Assembly: GCF_014696925.1 (NCBI RefSeq)
Contig: NZ_JACJQY010000005.1
Location: forward strand, 1-64,000
Source of the DNA: Phormidium tenue FACHB-1050
GTDB lineage: Bacteria > Cyanobacteriota > Cyanobacteriia > Pseudanabaenales > Pseudanabaenaceae
Direction: 5' to 3'
Length of the DNA stretch: 64,000 nt
Shown here: one piece after another, positions 18,901-27,146 of the stretch
How positions within the stretch are numbered: position 1 is the stretch's first letter
How the letters are laid out: each line of letters starts with the position of its first letter
The notes under the pieces: model-generated
The model's input: only the letters and a program-made list of their open reading frames with translations
Told to the model about the DNA's origin: nothing
The model's database searches: none
Position numbers and translations under genes: made by a program

Positions 18901-21900
18901 TAGATCAATTTGAATCCCAAGAGTTAACAGCCAAGACTTTAGTGATCGTTAATGTATTTATCGCTCATTGGAAATATCACCTCCAAAACACTCTTCAACC
19001 TCTGCTAAATGCTTACATTATTGGTATAGAAACAGGGGATTATGAATTTGGCGCTTATGGTTTATGTTTACATAGTCAATACCTCTACTTTACGGGAAGA
19101 GAGCTAAGTGGGCTTGCACAGGAAATATCAGGGTATGAAACTCTCATCAGTCAACTAAAACAACAAACAACTCTCAATTGGTTATATATTTATCACCAAA
19201 ATATTCTGAATTTGCTTGGGAAATCGTCAGATCCTTGTCGTTTAGTAGGAGAAGTCTACAATATTGATACGATGCTGCCGATACATATACAGAAAGCCGA
19301 TCGCATTGCGATACATATGCTGTATTTTCATCAGGTTGTACTTTGCTATCTATTTGAAAACTATCACCTAGCCATTGATCATGCGGCTCAAGTCAAACTA
19401 TATGAGGATGCCGCCATTGGGGTAAGATCTTACGCAGTTTTCTATTTGTACGAATCCCTCGCGAATTTAGCAGTTTATACCCATCTGACGATCGCCGAAC
19501 AAGATCAAACTATGGCTAAGGTTGATGCTAACCTCGAAAAAATCCAGTTTTGGGCAGAACATGCGCCGATGAATTTTCGACATCAACAGCATCTAATCGA
19601 AGCGGAACGATATCGGGTATTAGGACAAGTACTAACAGCAATGGATTGCTATGACCTCGCGATCGCTGAGGCTAGAGAAAATGGCTATATCCAAGATCAA
19701 GCATTGGCTAACGAACTAGCTGCTAAGTTCTATTTTGCTCAAAATCGTCTAACGATTGCTAGAGCCTATATGCGAGAAGCTAGATATTACTATTTGCAGT
19801 GGGGCGCATTAGCGAAAGTACAGCATTTAGAAAAACAATATCCTATCCTTTTGGAGAACCGTTTAGCTGATAAGAGTTCAAGGAAAAGCCTACAAAAAAA
19901 CTCGATTTCTACACAATCATCCTCCAATAGTTTACACACCCTCGATCTAGAAGCCGTAATCAGGGCTTCTCAAGCGATCGCTAGCGAAATTAAGCTAGAT
20001 CAACTTCTCTCAACTTTAATGTGTATTTTGATTGAGAATGCAGGAGCGCAAACTGGTTATTTGTTATTGCCCAAGAATTTATCTAATTCCTCAGATAGTA
20101 ATAATCCTGAATTGAAGATGGCATTCGCTTCGCACAGCCCATCATCAAATCAGGATCAATGGATGATTGAGGCAATTAAGACAATTAACTATGATCATGT
20201 AGTGGTCTTGCAGTCCATTCCTATGGATACAATTTCCGTTGATGGAAACTTTTATGTGCCAAGCTCTTTGGTGCATTATGTCGCTCGTACCCAAGAGAGT
20301 GTCGTATTGCATAATGCTTGCCAATCTGGAGATTTTCAAAACGATCCTTGGATTGTGCAGTACCAGTCAAAATCATTGCTATGTATGCCCCTATTAAATC
20401 AGGGGCGCATGACTGCCATTGCACTTTTAGAAAATAGTCTTGTCACCGATGCATTTACGCCAGATCGCATCGAAATCCTCAATTTACTCTCCGCACAAGC
20501 AGCCATTTCTATTGTTAAAGCGCGACTTCTCCAGCAGCAAGAAGAACTCAATCAATCTTTGCAAGTAGAAATTTCTGAGCGCCAGTTAGCCGAAAAAGAA
20601 CGCGATCGCCTAATTGCAATCCTCCAAGCCTCAACAGATATTATTGGCATGACATCGCCACAGGGAAAAGTCATATGGAGTAACATACAGGCTCATAAAG
20701 TTCAGGGGCTAACACCTGAAACCGATATCTCTGACTTAACAATTGTGAATTATCACCCACAATGGGCGCTAGAGATTATTCAAAATCAGGGTCTACCCAC
20801 CGCAGTTCAACGGGGAATATGGGTTGGAGAAACTGCTTTATTAACCTATGAAGGTACTGAAATCCCCGTTTCTCAAATGATTATCGCCCATAAATCCGCC
20901 CAAGGAGAGTTGGAATATATCTCCACAATTATGCGGGATATCAGTGAAGCTAAAGAAAGAGAATCGGCTCTGAAACGATCAGAGAAGACATTACAAAATC
21001 TAGTCGCAGGGACAGCAGCCGTCACAGGCAAAGACTTTTTCCCTGCCCTAGTTAGACATATTGCCGAAGCCTTGCATGTTAAATATGCACTAGTTACGGA
21101 GCTAATTGGTGAAGAACTGCATTCCTTAGCATTTTGGGCTGATGGAGCTATGCAACCAACAATTAGTTATTTGCCTGCGCGAACTCCCTGCGAACTCGCC
21201 TTAGAGAATGGAGAATTTATCTGTCATAGTCTGTTACAGCAAGTATTTCCTGAAGATCTAGCCTTAGGGGTAATGCAAGCAGATAGCTATATGGGAATTT
21301 CGCTCAAAGATGAGCATGAAAATGCGATCGGTAATCTTTGTATTTTCGACGTACAACCCTTGCAAGACATTGAACGAACTCGAAATATTCTGCAAGTATT
21401 TGCCTCTAGGGCTTCGGCTGAGTTACAACGCAAAGCTGCTAATGAGGCTCTATATCAACTTAATCAGTCCCTTGAGTCGAGAGTCAAGCAGCGTACTGCT
21501 CAACTAGAAGCAGCTAATAAAGAATTAGAATCTTTTGCCTATTCTGTTTCCCATGATCTTCGCGCACCGTTAAGGGCGATCGATGGATTTTCGAGGATTT
21601 TACAAGAAGACTATTGCGATCGCTTAGATGGCGAAGGTAAGCGTTATCTCAAAATTGTCCGAGACAATGCCAAACGTATGGGTGAATTGATCGATGATCT
21701 TTTAAACCTATCACGCTGTAATCGCAGGGAACTCTCGCGACGATTAATTTTGACAAATAATCTGATTCAACAAATATTAATTGACTTTGAGTCAGAAATC
21801 GTAGCGCGTCAAATTGAGTTTACTATTGCTGATTTGCCTAACTGTGAGGCTGATAATTCTTTGTTAACTCAAGTATGGATTAACTTGATTTCAAATGCGA

Positions 21901-22202
21901 TCAAATATACAGGAAAGCTTGAGAAGGCAAGCATTGAAATTGGTTGGCAATTAATTGATTGTCAAAATGTATATTTTATTCGTGATAATGGTGCGGGATT
22001 TGATATGCAATATGCAGATAAATTATTTGGTGTATTTCAGCGAATGCATTTGGAAAAAGATTTTGAAGGCACGGGTATTGGATTAGCGATCGCTCAACGG
22101 ATTATTCAAAGACATGGCGGCAAAATTTGGGCTGAAGCAAAATTGAATCAAGGTGCAACTTTTTACTTCACGATACCTGATCAATCACCAAATTACTTGT
22201 GA
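15903..22202 (+). CDS. HstK-type Ser/Thr kinase - AAA ATPase - GAF/PAS - histidine kinase
   Basis: This 2099-residue signalling protein has an N-terminal Ser/Thr kinase (about 15-290) with catalytic HKDLNPSN and DFGIA. An AAA_16-type ATPase has Walker A GYAGIGKSTLV near 345 and Walker B LVIFLDDLQWADR. A long helical region follows to about 1320, then GAF (from about 1348), PAS (from about 1572), a second GAF (about 1700-1840), HisKA with SVSHDLRAPLRA near 1883, and HATPase_c (RDNGAGFD, GTGIGLAI). Cyanobacterial HstK proteins combine both kinase types in one chain; some affect heterocyst or stress responses. A later ATG at 15933 (MLVNIPKYQL) fits the family start equally well. No separate response regulator is adjacent, so the phosphoacceptor is unknown. 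Confidence 0.9.
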   Translation: MRSVKKLLLHMLVNIPKYQLVEKIYESSNSQVFRGIRQQDNLPVILKVLNTEFPTSQVIGRYKLEYEITRKLASNSVIHAYDLQRYQSGWLIVLEDFGGKSLAQILAQKKLSLMEFLNLAIQICEGVSEIHAANIIHKDLNPSNIVINPETQQLKIIDFGIASDLTKETLIPNHNQVIEGTLDYISPEQTGRMNRSLDYRTDIYSMGATFYQMLTERLPFESDHPLELIHYHLALEPIAPHLIYPQIPLVLSQIILRLLAKTAEERYQSAWGVKADLEKCLSQLQEKGEIASFELAQQDIADKFLISEKLYGRTREIENLLTAFARIADGVNSKGDLVEMVLISGYAGIGKSTLVQEIHKPIAQSQGYFISGKFEQYQRNIPYLAIIQAFQDLIKQLLTESTERLEQWRSQINVALGANSQMITQVIPSLELIIGKQADKSLSPNSSANISASEAQNRFNRVFQNFIRVFAQSDNPLVIFLDDLQWADRASLKLLEILATTNEAQTLLLIGAYRDNEVNPTHPIMQMIERIQQENGAINQLYLTALNLTDINQLIADTLHCAATNSLPLAKLVQQKTDGNPFFMNEFLKSLYSEGLLGFDYQSRKWRWLIAQIQEQGITDNIVSLMAGKIQKLSDRTQQLLQIAACIGNQFDLDTLVLASERSHIETIQSLRESICEGLILPLNPAHQSIHYGIELTDDHPAIAYRFVHDRIQQAAHSLISEVHQSVIHQRIGQQLLKNTSSEELESKVFDIVDQLNLSLGLISSQSDRDQLAQLNLLAAQKAKAATAYSNALLYVKTGVELLAIACWQNQYELSLNLYQLAVEVAYLNGDFEQMQDWANILTNHGKTLLAKIKVYEIQIQALVAQNHRLEAIAMGIDTLSLLEMALPKQLSPADLEIALQDFQEFLALHPVESLLEQPLMTDQIAIASVNILLSIAAAAYGSASDLYILIVLQLVRLSITKGNAIGSAYGYSACGLILCGLMNQMELGYQFGQLALQLLDQFESQELTAKTLVIVNVFIAHWKYHLQNTLQPLLNAYIIGIETGDYEFGAYGLCLHSQYLYFTGRELSGLAQEISGYETLISQLKQQTTLNWLYIYHQNILNLLGKSSDPCRLVGEVYNIDTMLPIHIQKADRIAIHMLYFHQVVLCYLFENYHLAIDHAAQVKLYEDAAIGVRSYAVFYLYESLANLAVYTHLTIAEQDQTMAKVDANLEKIQFWAEHAPMNFRHQQHLIEAERYRVLGQVLTAMDCYDLAIAEARENGYIQDQALANELAAKFYFAQNRLTIARAYMREARYYYLQWGALAKVQHLEKQYPILLENRLADKSSRKSLQKNSISTQSSSNSLHTLDLEAVIRASQAIASEIKLDQLLSTLMCILIENAGAQTGYLLLPKNLSNSSDSNNPELKMAFASHSPSSNQDQWMIEAIKTINYDHVVVLQSIPMDTISVDGNFYVPSSLVHYVARTQESVVLHNACQSGDFQNDPWIVQYQSKSLLCMPLLNQGRMTAIALLENSLVTDAFTPDRIEILNLLSAQAAISIVKARLLQQQEELNQSLQVEISERQLAEKERDRLIAILQASTDIIGMTSPQGKVIWSNIQAHKVQGLTPETDISDLTIVNYHPQWALEIIQNQGLPTAVQRGIWVGETALLTYEGTEIPVSQMIIAHKSAQGELEYISTIMRDISEAKERESALKRSEKTLQNLVAGTAAVTGKDFFPALVRHIAEALHVKYALVTELIGEELHSLAFWADGAMQPTISYLPARTPCELALENGEFICHSLLQQVFPEDLALGVMQADSYMGISLKDEHENAIGNLCIFDVQPLQDIERTRNILQVFASRASAELQRKAANEALYQLNQSLESRVKQRTAQLEAANKELESFAYSVSHDLRAPLRAIDGFSRILQEDYCDRLDGEGKRYLKIVRDNAKRMGELIDDLLNLSRCNRRELSRRLILTNNLIQQILIDFESEIVARQIEFTIADLPNCEADNSLLTQVWINLISNAIKYTGKLEKASIEIGWQLIDCQNVYFIRDNGAGFDMQYADKLFGVFQRMHLEKDFEGTGIGLAIAQRIIQRHGGKIWAEAKLNQGATFYFTIPDQSPNYL

Positions 22203-22210
22203 AATCTTTG

Positions 22211-22326
22211 TATAGCAAAGCAAGTTTTGCTTAGGACATAAAACCCAAGAGTCGAATGGCGGCGCTTTGCGCCGCCATTCGACTCTTGGGTTTTGGTTTG
22301 TACTAGCTAACTCTTTTTTTGCTATA
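22211..22326. repeat. Family 1 palindromic element (116 bp)
   Basis: TATAGCAAAGCAAG at the left and TTTTTTTGCTATA at the right enclose GGACATAAAACCCAAG and the arm AGTCGAATGGCGGCGC with its exact complement. It lies directly downstream of the HstK-type gene. Confidence 0.8.
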
Positions 22327-22410
22327 TAGCTGTCGCCATTCTTGTTAGGACATAAAACCCAAATAGTGTGAGGCGGCGCGAAGCGCCGCCTCACACTATT
22401 TGGGTTTTGA
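22325..22410. repeat. Family 1 palindromic element, right end missing
   Basis: It starts TATAGCTGTCGCCATTC, overlapping the previous copy by two bases (TA), and carries the arm AATAGTGTGAGGCGGCGC with its complement and TTTGGGTTTTG. No GCTATA terminus follows. The two copies are head to tail at a shared TA. Confidence 0.75.
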
Positions 22411-22418
22411 AATGCAAA

Positions 22419-23096
22419 TTAACACCAAGAATGCTCATCCGCAGGATTGTGTAGCAACTCCCGAATATTAGCTTCGATCACTCGATAACCCACATTGCCA
22501 TTGAGTTTTTGCCTGCCTTCATTAAAGATGAGGGTAGGACTTACAGTGACATTATGCTCCTTCACTAACTCCATATCTTTAAACATGCTGGCATAGGCTT
22601 CACCACTATCAATAATGGATTGAATTGCTTTTTTGGGTAATTTGAGCTTTTTGGCAATTTCAAACTGGATGTGGCGATCGCTGATATTGGCGAGTTGCGT
22701 AAAAAAGGCTTCGCGAAATGCCCAAGCTGTCTTTTCTAATACCTTTTCAGATTTTGGCACTAATCCTTTCACTTCTAGCAATTGCACAGCACGCAGAAAT
22801 AAATGTGCAGACAATGAGGAAGCAGGAATCTCTCGAGTCCAAACATCAGGGTGAACAGAAATATGTTCAAACTTACTTGCAGTCTCTTTAACGTGATTGC
22901 TATAACCTGCCAATCCTCCGCGATCGCGCCATCCCTTCTCTAGTTTTTCGTGGGCATTGCCAAAGACAGACACAAAGTGATATTCAATTTCAATGTTGTC
23001 AGGGAAGGCTAACTTTAGTTCTTCTAAACGAATTTGAGCAATGTAAGCCCAAACACAAAGAACATCTGAGAAATAGAAAATACGAATTGGTTTCAT
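22419..23096 (-). CDS. DsbA-family thioredoxin-fold protein
   Basis: The 225-residue protein starts MKPIRIFYFSDVLCVWAY. It has the thioredoxin fold of the DsbA/2-hydroxychromene-2-carboxylate isomerase group, with a helical insertion and the cis-Pro region VSPTLIFNEGR. The usual CxxC active site is reduced to a single Cys (CVWA), so disulfide exchange by the standard mechanism is unlikely; a glutathione-dependent or oxidoreductase role without a resolving Cys is possible. No signal peptide is visible, so it is probably cytoplasmic. The start at 23096 is chosen because 17 upstream codons run toward a repeat. Confidence 0.75.
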   Translation of the reverse strand: MKPIRIFYFSDVLCVWAYIAQIRLEELKLAFPDNIEIEYHFVSVFGNAHEKLEKGWRDRGGLAGYSNHVKETASKFEHISVHPDVWTREIPASSLSAHLFLRAVQLLEVKGLVPKSEKVLEKTAWAFREAFFTQLANISDRHIQFEIAKKLKLPKKAIQSIIDSGEAYASMFKDMELVKEHNVTVSPTLIFNEGRQKLNGNVGYRVIEANIRELLHNPADEHSWC

Positions 23097-23119
23097 AATG
23101 TTTATTTTGACATGATCTA

Positions 23120-23222
23120 ATACCGACCCCCGAAAGTGTGGCAACACTTTTGGGGATTAAAACCCAAACCCAGCAAGGGTTTTCAGAGCAAAAAATGGCG
23201 TAGCCATTTTTTGCTCTGGTAT
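23120..23222. repeat. Family 2 palindromic element (103 bp)
   Basis: ATACCGACCCCCGAAAGTGT at one end and AAAAAATGGCGTAGCCATTT near the other with the CAAACCCAGCAAGGGTTTT spacer. It lies immediately upstream of the DsbA-like gene. Confidence 0.75.
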
Positions 23223-23315
23223 AAAATGGTTGCGAAGTAAGCCTTTTAAAAAATTTGCGATAGTTCGTCTAATCGATAAATGGTGTAGGATTGGCATCTC
23301 GAATTGCCACCCGTC

Positions 23316-23852
23316 CTAACGGTTATAAGGAAGTTTTGCTAGGAGCTGCCCCATTGCACAGGTATTGGTAACACCTGCGAAGACTAAACCACAGCCGACA
23401 AATCCACTCAATAGTAGGAACCAAGGGGATACAAATGCGCCTAATCCAGTTCCGATCGCTACTAGAAAACCTGCCACAATCTGTACTTGGCGAAATAGAC
23501 TAATCGGTGCATTTTGGGATTTATTTGTCTTGAGTCCCGTAGCTTTCCAACTTGATAGCCCCCCTTTGAGTTGGGAAATATTATGAAATCCATAATTTAG
23601 TAGTTTTTGAGAAGCCTTAGAGGAACGCATTCCTGACTGACAACAGAGAACTAGAGGCTGATCACCAAATTGTGCGACTTGATCCGCCTCAAAAGTTGAC
23701 AGCGGAAGGGAAATGGAACCTGCAATATGCTCCCCTGCGTACTCACTGGATTCGCGGACATCTAGTAAGATGACTTGCTGTAAATTTAGCTTCTGGTTAA
23801 GTTCTAGCGCCCCAATTTCCGTTAGTTGAGATAGATTTGATTGTGCAGTCAT
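23316..23852 (-). CDS. Rhodanese-domain protein with C-terminal membrane segment (DUF2892)
   Basis: This 178-residue protein has an N-terminal rhodanese domain with VILLDVRESSEYAGEHIAGS and the active-site loop CCQSGMRSSKA carrying the catalytic Cys. It is followed by a DUF2892-type hairpin of two transmembrane segments (VQIVAGFLVAIGTGLGAF and WFLLLSGFVGCGLVFAG). The arrangement resembles E. coli YgaP, a membrane-bound sulfurtransferase. It probably transfers sulfane sulfur at the membrane. No partner gene is adjacent. Confidence 0.85.
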   Translation of the reverse strand: MTAQSNLSQLTEIGALELNQKLNLQQVILLDVRESSEYAGEHIAGSISLPLSTFEADQVAQFGDQPLVLCCQSGMRSSKASQKLLNYGFHNISQLKGGLSSWKATGLKTNKSQNAPISLFRQVQIVAGFLVAIGTGLGAFVSPWFLLLSGFVGCGLVFAGVTNTCAMGQLLAKLPYNR

Positions 23853-23892
23853 AGTAATTATAAGTCGAACTCTTTAATTAACTATATCACTA

Positions 23893-23998
23893 TATAGCAA
23901 TATTTTAACAAAAATATTTTTTTTGCATAAACTCAAAAAATAAGTGGCGGCGCTTTGCGCCGCCACTTATTTTTTGAGTTTATGTTTGGACTGCTATA
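23893..23998. repeat. Family 1 palindromic element (106 bp)
   Basis: TATAGCAATATTT at the left and GGACTGCTATA at the right enclose the hairpin AAAATAAGTGGCGGCGC with its complement. Internal sequence differs from other copies, but ends and core agree. Confidence 0.7.
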
Positions 23999-24125
23999 AA
24001 TAAAGAGCTTTAGCCTCTTGTTTACTCTTCCAGTAAAGGCGATCGCTATAATTGGTATAGAATCATTCAGTGATGTTAGATTAACTTCCTTTCTCAAAAT
24101 CTAACAAAATTGTTGATAGTAAAAG

Positions 24126-24545
24126 ATGCCACCAAGGTTACAAGTCAAAAACGAAGATTGCTCACCGCTAGGGCTATATGTTCTTCAATATTTAGAAGAA
24201 CAAGACATTAGTATGAACCATCTTGCTGAGATGGCTGGTGTGCCACAACCAAGACTACGTGGTGCTTGCTTTAAAGGAACTTGCCCTACGCCTGAGACAT
24301 TGCGGAAATTAGCCAAAATCATGGGTAAGCATCATTTAGAGTTATATACCTTGGCTTATCAAGGCAGGATTGAGCAGGTTCCTGAAGATGTGGATGATAA
24401 TTTGCTGGATATTTTAATTAGGCAAATGCTGGAAACAGCAAGGGAGCTTAATTTAGCCATGCCCAAAGTGCAACCTTCTAAAGCAAAAATTCGTAAGGCT
24501 TTAATGGAGCTAGGTTTTAGAGAAAAACGGGAGGAAATTCCTTGA
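24126..24545 (+). CDS. Small helix-turn-helix protein
   Basis: The 139-residue protein has a Cro/XRE-like HTH in its first half (YLEEQDISMNHLAEMAGV, then PQPRLRGACFKGTCPTPETL) and a basic C-terminal tail (KAKIRKALMELGFREKREE). It probably binds DNA. It is convergent with cpcF and separated from it by a hairpin. A role in phycocyanin expression cannot be concluded from position. Similar small HTH proteins occur in other cyanobacteria, but I do not recognise a named family. Confidence 0.65.
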   Translation: MPPRLQVKNEDCSPLGLYVLQYLEEQDISMNHLAEMAGVPQPRLRGACFKGTCPTPETLRKLAKIMGKHHLELYTLAYQGRIEQVPEDVDDNLLDILIRQMLETARELNLAMPKVQPSKAKIRKALMELGFREKREEIP

Positions 24546-24559
24546 GGATTACTGACGTT

Positions 24560-24602
24560 ATACCAAAACACAAAATGGCGTAGCCATTTTGTGTTTTGGT
24601 AT
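24560..24602. terminator. Perfect 43-bp palindrome (half of a family 2 element) between HTH gene and cpcF
   Basis: ATACCAAAACACAAAATGGC is followed by its exact complement, ending at the cpcF stop codon. It equals the left part of family 2 repeats. Between convergent genes it could terminate both. Confidence 0.7.
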
Positions 24603-25450
24603 TAATTATTTGTCTCGGCGATCGCCGAGGCTAGTTGCTGAAATCGACGTGGATCACCTTCACTGCCAGAATTAATGCGCTCTAGTCGTTTAATTTCATA
24701 AAGTTGATTGAGAATTTCTTGCCAATCATTAGAAGTTAGTGGCGATTTTTTCTCTTCAGTCTCTGATACTTGTATGGACTCATGAAGATTACTAGATTTA
24801 ACTTGTTGAATTTTTTGCTGAAGCTTCTGTTGCGCTAGCCAAACCCGACCACGAATGGCGAGAACTTCATCATTACAAGACATCAAATTAAATTGCGTTT
24901 GAATTTCCGCTAGCCATGTAGGATGGGCATCCGCGATCGCGATCGCCAAGGACTGCAAGCCCACCACGGATGCATAGCGCACCACCCATTCTTCATCCTG
25001 TTGCGCTACAAATAATAGGGCATCCAAGGCTTCTTCTTGAGCGATATCCCTTAGCTCATCAGGAAACCAATGCCATTTCATTGTACCTAAACCCTTGACG
25101 GCGGCGCGACGTACACTCATCGCAAAGTCAGCAGTTGCCACTCCAAGCAAAGTTACCAAACCCCTTGGATCACCAATCCCTGCTAAAGCTCGTATAGCCC
25201 ATGCGCGTGCTGTGTAATTATGCATGTCTAGGAGTTCGAGCAAAGGTGGTACAGCCGCACTTCCCAGCAAAATCAATCCGTCCACAGATGCTACTGCGGC
25301 TCCTGGATTGTTATAACTAAGCGCCTCAATTAATATGGGAATAGCACCTTCTAACCGAGCCGCCGCTAAATTTTGGACTGCTTCGAGCAATAGCTTGGAA
25401 GAATCTGCTTCTTCTACGGCTTGGATAAGTTGGGAAAGGTGATCAGTCAT
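24602..25450 (-). CDS. cpcF: Phycocyanobilin lyase subunit CpcF
   Basis: CpcF forms with CpcE the heterodimeric E/F-type lyase that attaches phycocyanobilin to Cys-84 of the phycocyanin alpha subunit. The 282-residue protein consists of HEAT-like repeats (NLAAARLEGAIPILIEAL, YNNPGAAVASVDGLILLG, ARAWAIRALAGIGDPRG), all matching CpcF. A Gln/Lys-rich tail of about 80 residues (AQQKLQQKIQQVKSS onward) extends beyond typical CpcF length. It is fourth in the cpcB-cpcA-cpcE-cpcF order, 120 nt after cpcE, with a hairpin between them. Confidence 0.88.
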   Translation of the reverse strand: MTDHLSQLIQAVEEADSSKLLLEAVQNLAAARLEGAIPILIEALSYNNPGAAVASVDGLILLGSAAVPPLLELLDMHNYTARAWAIRALAGIGDPRGLVTLLGVATADFAMSVRRAAVKGLGTMKWHWFPDELRDIAQEEALDALLFVAQQDEEWVVRYASVVGLQSLAIAIADAHPTWLAEIQTQFNLMSCNDEVLAIRGRVWLAQQKLQQKIQQVKSSNLHESIQVSETEEKKSPLTSNDWQEILNQLYEIKRLERINSGSEGDPRRFQQLASAIAETNN

Positions 25451-25538
25451 ATAGATAGGTTAGAGAAGCTCTTTGCGCTCCTCTACTCTACAATAAATCA
25501 TCCATCAGTACCAAAACTCTAATTGCATCATGAAAAAA

Positions 25539-25573
25539 TAAATAAAAGGGTCGCATGGCGACCCTTTTATTTA
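25539..25573. terminator. Hairpin between cpcE and cpcF
   Basis: AAATAAAAGGGTCGC-ATG-GCGACCCTTTTATTT is a perfect stem ending at the cpcE stop. A/T-rich flanks make it a plausible intrinsic terminator or attenuator that would lower cpcF relative to cpcE. Confidence 0.75.
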
Positions 25574-26386
25574 TAACAACTCATCCATCAATGCCATGAC
25601 TTTAATTGCGCCATCAGTCAAATCGGGTGGAGTCTCTAGAACTATTTGTTTTTCTAACAAACCTTTAAGAGAAATTAACTTCAGACTATTCTCAGCCATC
25701 GTATTACCGATCGCTTCTGCTGCCGATAAATAACCGATCGCCCCTAAGTCCGAAAGAACTGTACGACGTAGTTGCAAATCCTTATTGGCAAGAGCCGCAA
25801 CTAAGCGATCGCCATATTGATCAGCAACCGCAGGTTCCGAAAGCTGATACATTGCTCTAGCCGCCGCATATTGTACTTTGGGAATCGGATGATCCAAAAA
25901 GGCCTCAATGTGAGGAATAGCTTTTACGGCTCCTAAGGTTCCCAATGCTTCGAGAAATGCATCGTAAGGATGTTCTGGTTCTGAGTCGGCACTAGCTTCA
26001 GAGTTAGGATTTTTGATTAACTCGATTAGATTAGGTACGCAGGAATCATCGCCCAACATTTCTAACGATTGAGCCACAGCTTCACGTACATAAAAGTCAT
26101 CGCATTCCAAAGATTGGATTAATGCTGGTACAGCACGGCGATCGCCTAATTTTCCTAAGGCCCTCGCTGCATTGCGTCGTAATGGATAGCCCCCAGCCTC
26201 AGTGCGATCGGCTTCGTCTGCTAAAGCGGCAATTAAAAGATCGATCGCTTCTGGTACATTCACCCGAAAACGCCCTAACCACCAAGCCGCATAAACTCGT
26301 AATCCTAAGTCTTCACTTTGGAGATTTGCGATCGCTTGTTCAATGGTTAATAAATTATCGTCGGGAATACCAGTTTCTTCATTCAT
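25571..26386 (-). CDS. cpcE: Phycocyanobilin lyase subunit CpcE
   Basis: CpcE is the larger subunit of the alpha-phycocyanin bilin lyase. The 271-residue protein has HEAT/PBS-lyase repeats: DLGLRVYAAWWLGRFRV, YPLRRNAARALGKLGDRRAV, DFYVREAVAQSLEMLGDDS and VQYAAARAMYQLSEPAVA. It follows cpcA by about 120 nt on the same strand, after a strong terminator, so its expression depends on read-through or its own promoter. PecE-type lyases are similar, but the adjacent cpcA and absence of pec genes favour CpcE. Confidence 0.9.
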   Translation of the reverse strand: MNEETGIPDDNLLTIEQAIANLQSEDLGLRVYAAWWLGRFRVNVPEAIDLLIAALADEADRTEAGGYPLRRNAARALGKLGDRRAVPALIQSLECDDFYVREAVAQSLEMLGDDSCVPNLIELIKNPNSEASADSEPEHPYDAFLEALGTLGAVKAIPHIEAFLDHPIPKVQYAAARAMYQLSEPAVADQYGDRLVAALANKDLQLRRTVLSDLGAIGYLSAAEAIGNTMAENSLKLISLKGLLEKQIVLETPPDLTDGAIKVMALMDELL

Positions 26387-26412
26387 AATTTTAATAAAGC
26401 TTTGTAGTACAT

Positions 26413-26451
26413 AATAAGCAAAAGCGGCGCGAAGCGCCGCTTTTGCTTATT
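26413..26451. repeat. Family 1 core hairpin upstream of cpcE
   Basis: AATAAGCAAAAGCGGCGC-GAA-complement forms a perfect stem. It carries only the core of the family 1 palindrome, without the GGACATAAAACCC arm or TATAGC ends. Confidence 0.65.
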
Positions 26452-26461
26452 GGATTTAACA

Positions 26462-26490
26462 CAAAAAGCACCCCATTGGGGTGCTTTTTG
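26462..26490 (-). terminator. Strong terminator after cpcA
   Basis: CAAAAAGCACCCC-ATT-GGGGTGCTTTTTG is a perfect hairpin with T-rich tail on the minus strand, 14 nt after the cpcA stop. It would separate abundant cpcBA mRNA from cpcEF. Confidence 0.85.
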
Positions 26491-26504
26491 GTTCTTAGAA
26501 AAAA

Positions 26505-26993
26505 TTAGCTAAGTGCATTGATTGCATAGTCGATGTAGGAGTTTGCTTCAACAGCAGAGTCTCCAGACAAACCATGGTTAGCCTTAACATACTTAAGAGC
26601 TTCAACGTACCAGCTAGGAGAAAGATCAAAGGTACGGTTGATTTCGGCAATACCAGCAACCAAGTAATCATCCATTGGACCTGTACCACCAACTACACAG
26701 CAGTATGTAACCATACGGATGTAGTAGCCGATGTCACGTACACACTTGTCTTTACCAGTTTGGGTAGAAGCGTAGTTAGCACCAGTCATGGAGGTGGTGT
26801 AAGGGAACTTGCTGTATACAGCGTTAGCTGCGCCAGAAGCCAAAGAATCAGCCTTTTCGCTCAAAGCCTTAGCAGCAGCTAGACCAGAGGTAGCTTGACG
26901 GAAACGACCAAAAGCAACTTGAACTTCTGTAGAGCTAAGGAAGCGACCTTGAGAATCGGCGGTGGATACTGCTTCGGTTAAAGGGGTTTTCAT
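26505..26993 (-). CDS. cpcA: C-phycocyanin alpha subunit
   Basis: CpcA with CpcB forms the hexamers of phycobilisome rods that absorb orange-red light. The 162-residue protein begins [20 protein letters not shown], carries the bilin-attachment Cys in [12 protein letters not shown] (Cys-84), and ends [13 protein letters not shown], all diagnostic of CpcA rather than PecA or CpeA. A GGAGA ribosome binding site precedes the ATG. It lies 153 nt downstream of cpcB. No rod-linker gene (cpcC, cpcD) follows before cpcE. Confidence 0.97.
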   Translation of the reverse strand: MKTPLTEAVSTADSQGRFLSSTEVQVAFGRFRQATSGLAAAKALSEKADSLASGAANAVYSKFPYTTSMTGANYASTQTGKDKCVRDIGYYIRMVTYCCVVGGTGPMDDYLVAGIAEINRTFDLSPSWYVEALKYVKANHGLSGDSAVEANSYIDYAINALS

Positions 26994-27146
26994 TGTGAGA
27001 TGTTCTCCAAAATAATCTTGTTAAGGTAAATGCGATCTGATGAAAAATTCATTAATTCAGTCAGAACCAATGGAATGAAATCAAAAAAATTAAATTATTT
27101 AGTCTTTAGTCCAGCCAATACAAGGTCTAGACTAAGCAACTAAAAA

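Noticed and set aside
22185-22394. Frame sharing a FAPPHTIWVL peptide with another at 53973-54194
   Set aside because: Both are translations of family 1 palindromes, so the shared peptide reflects DNA repeat identity, not a protein family.
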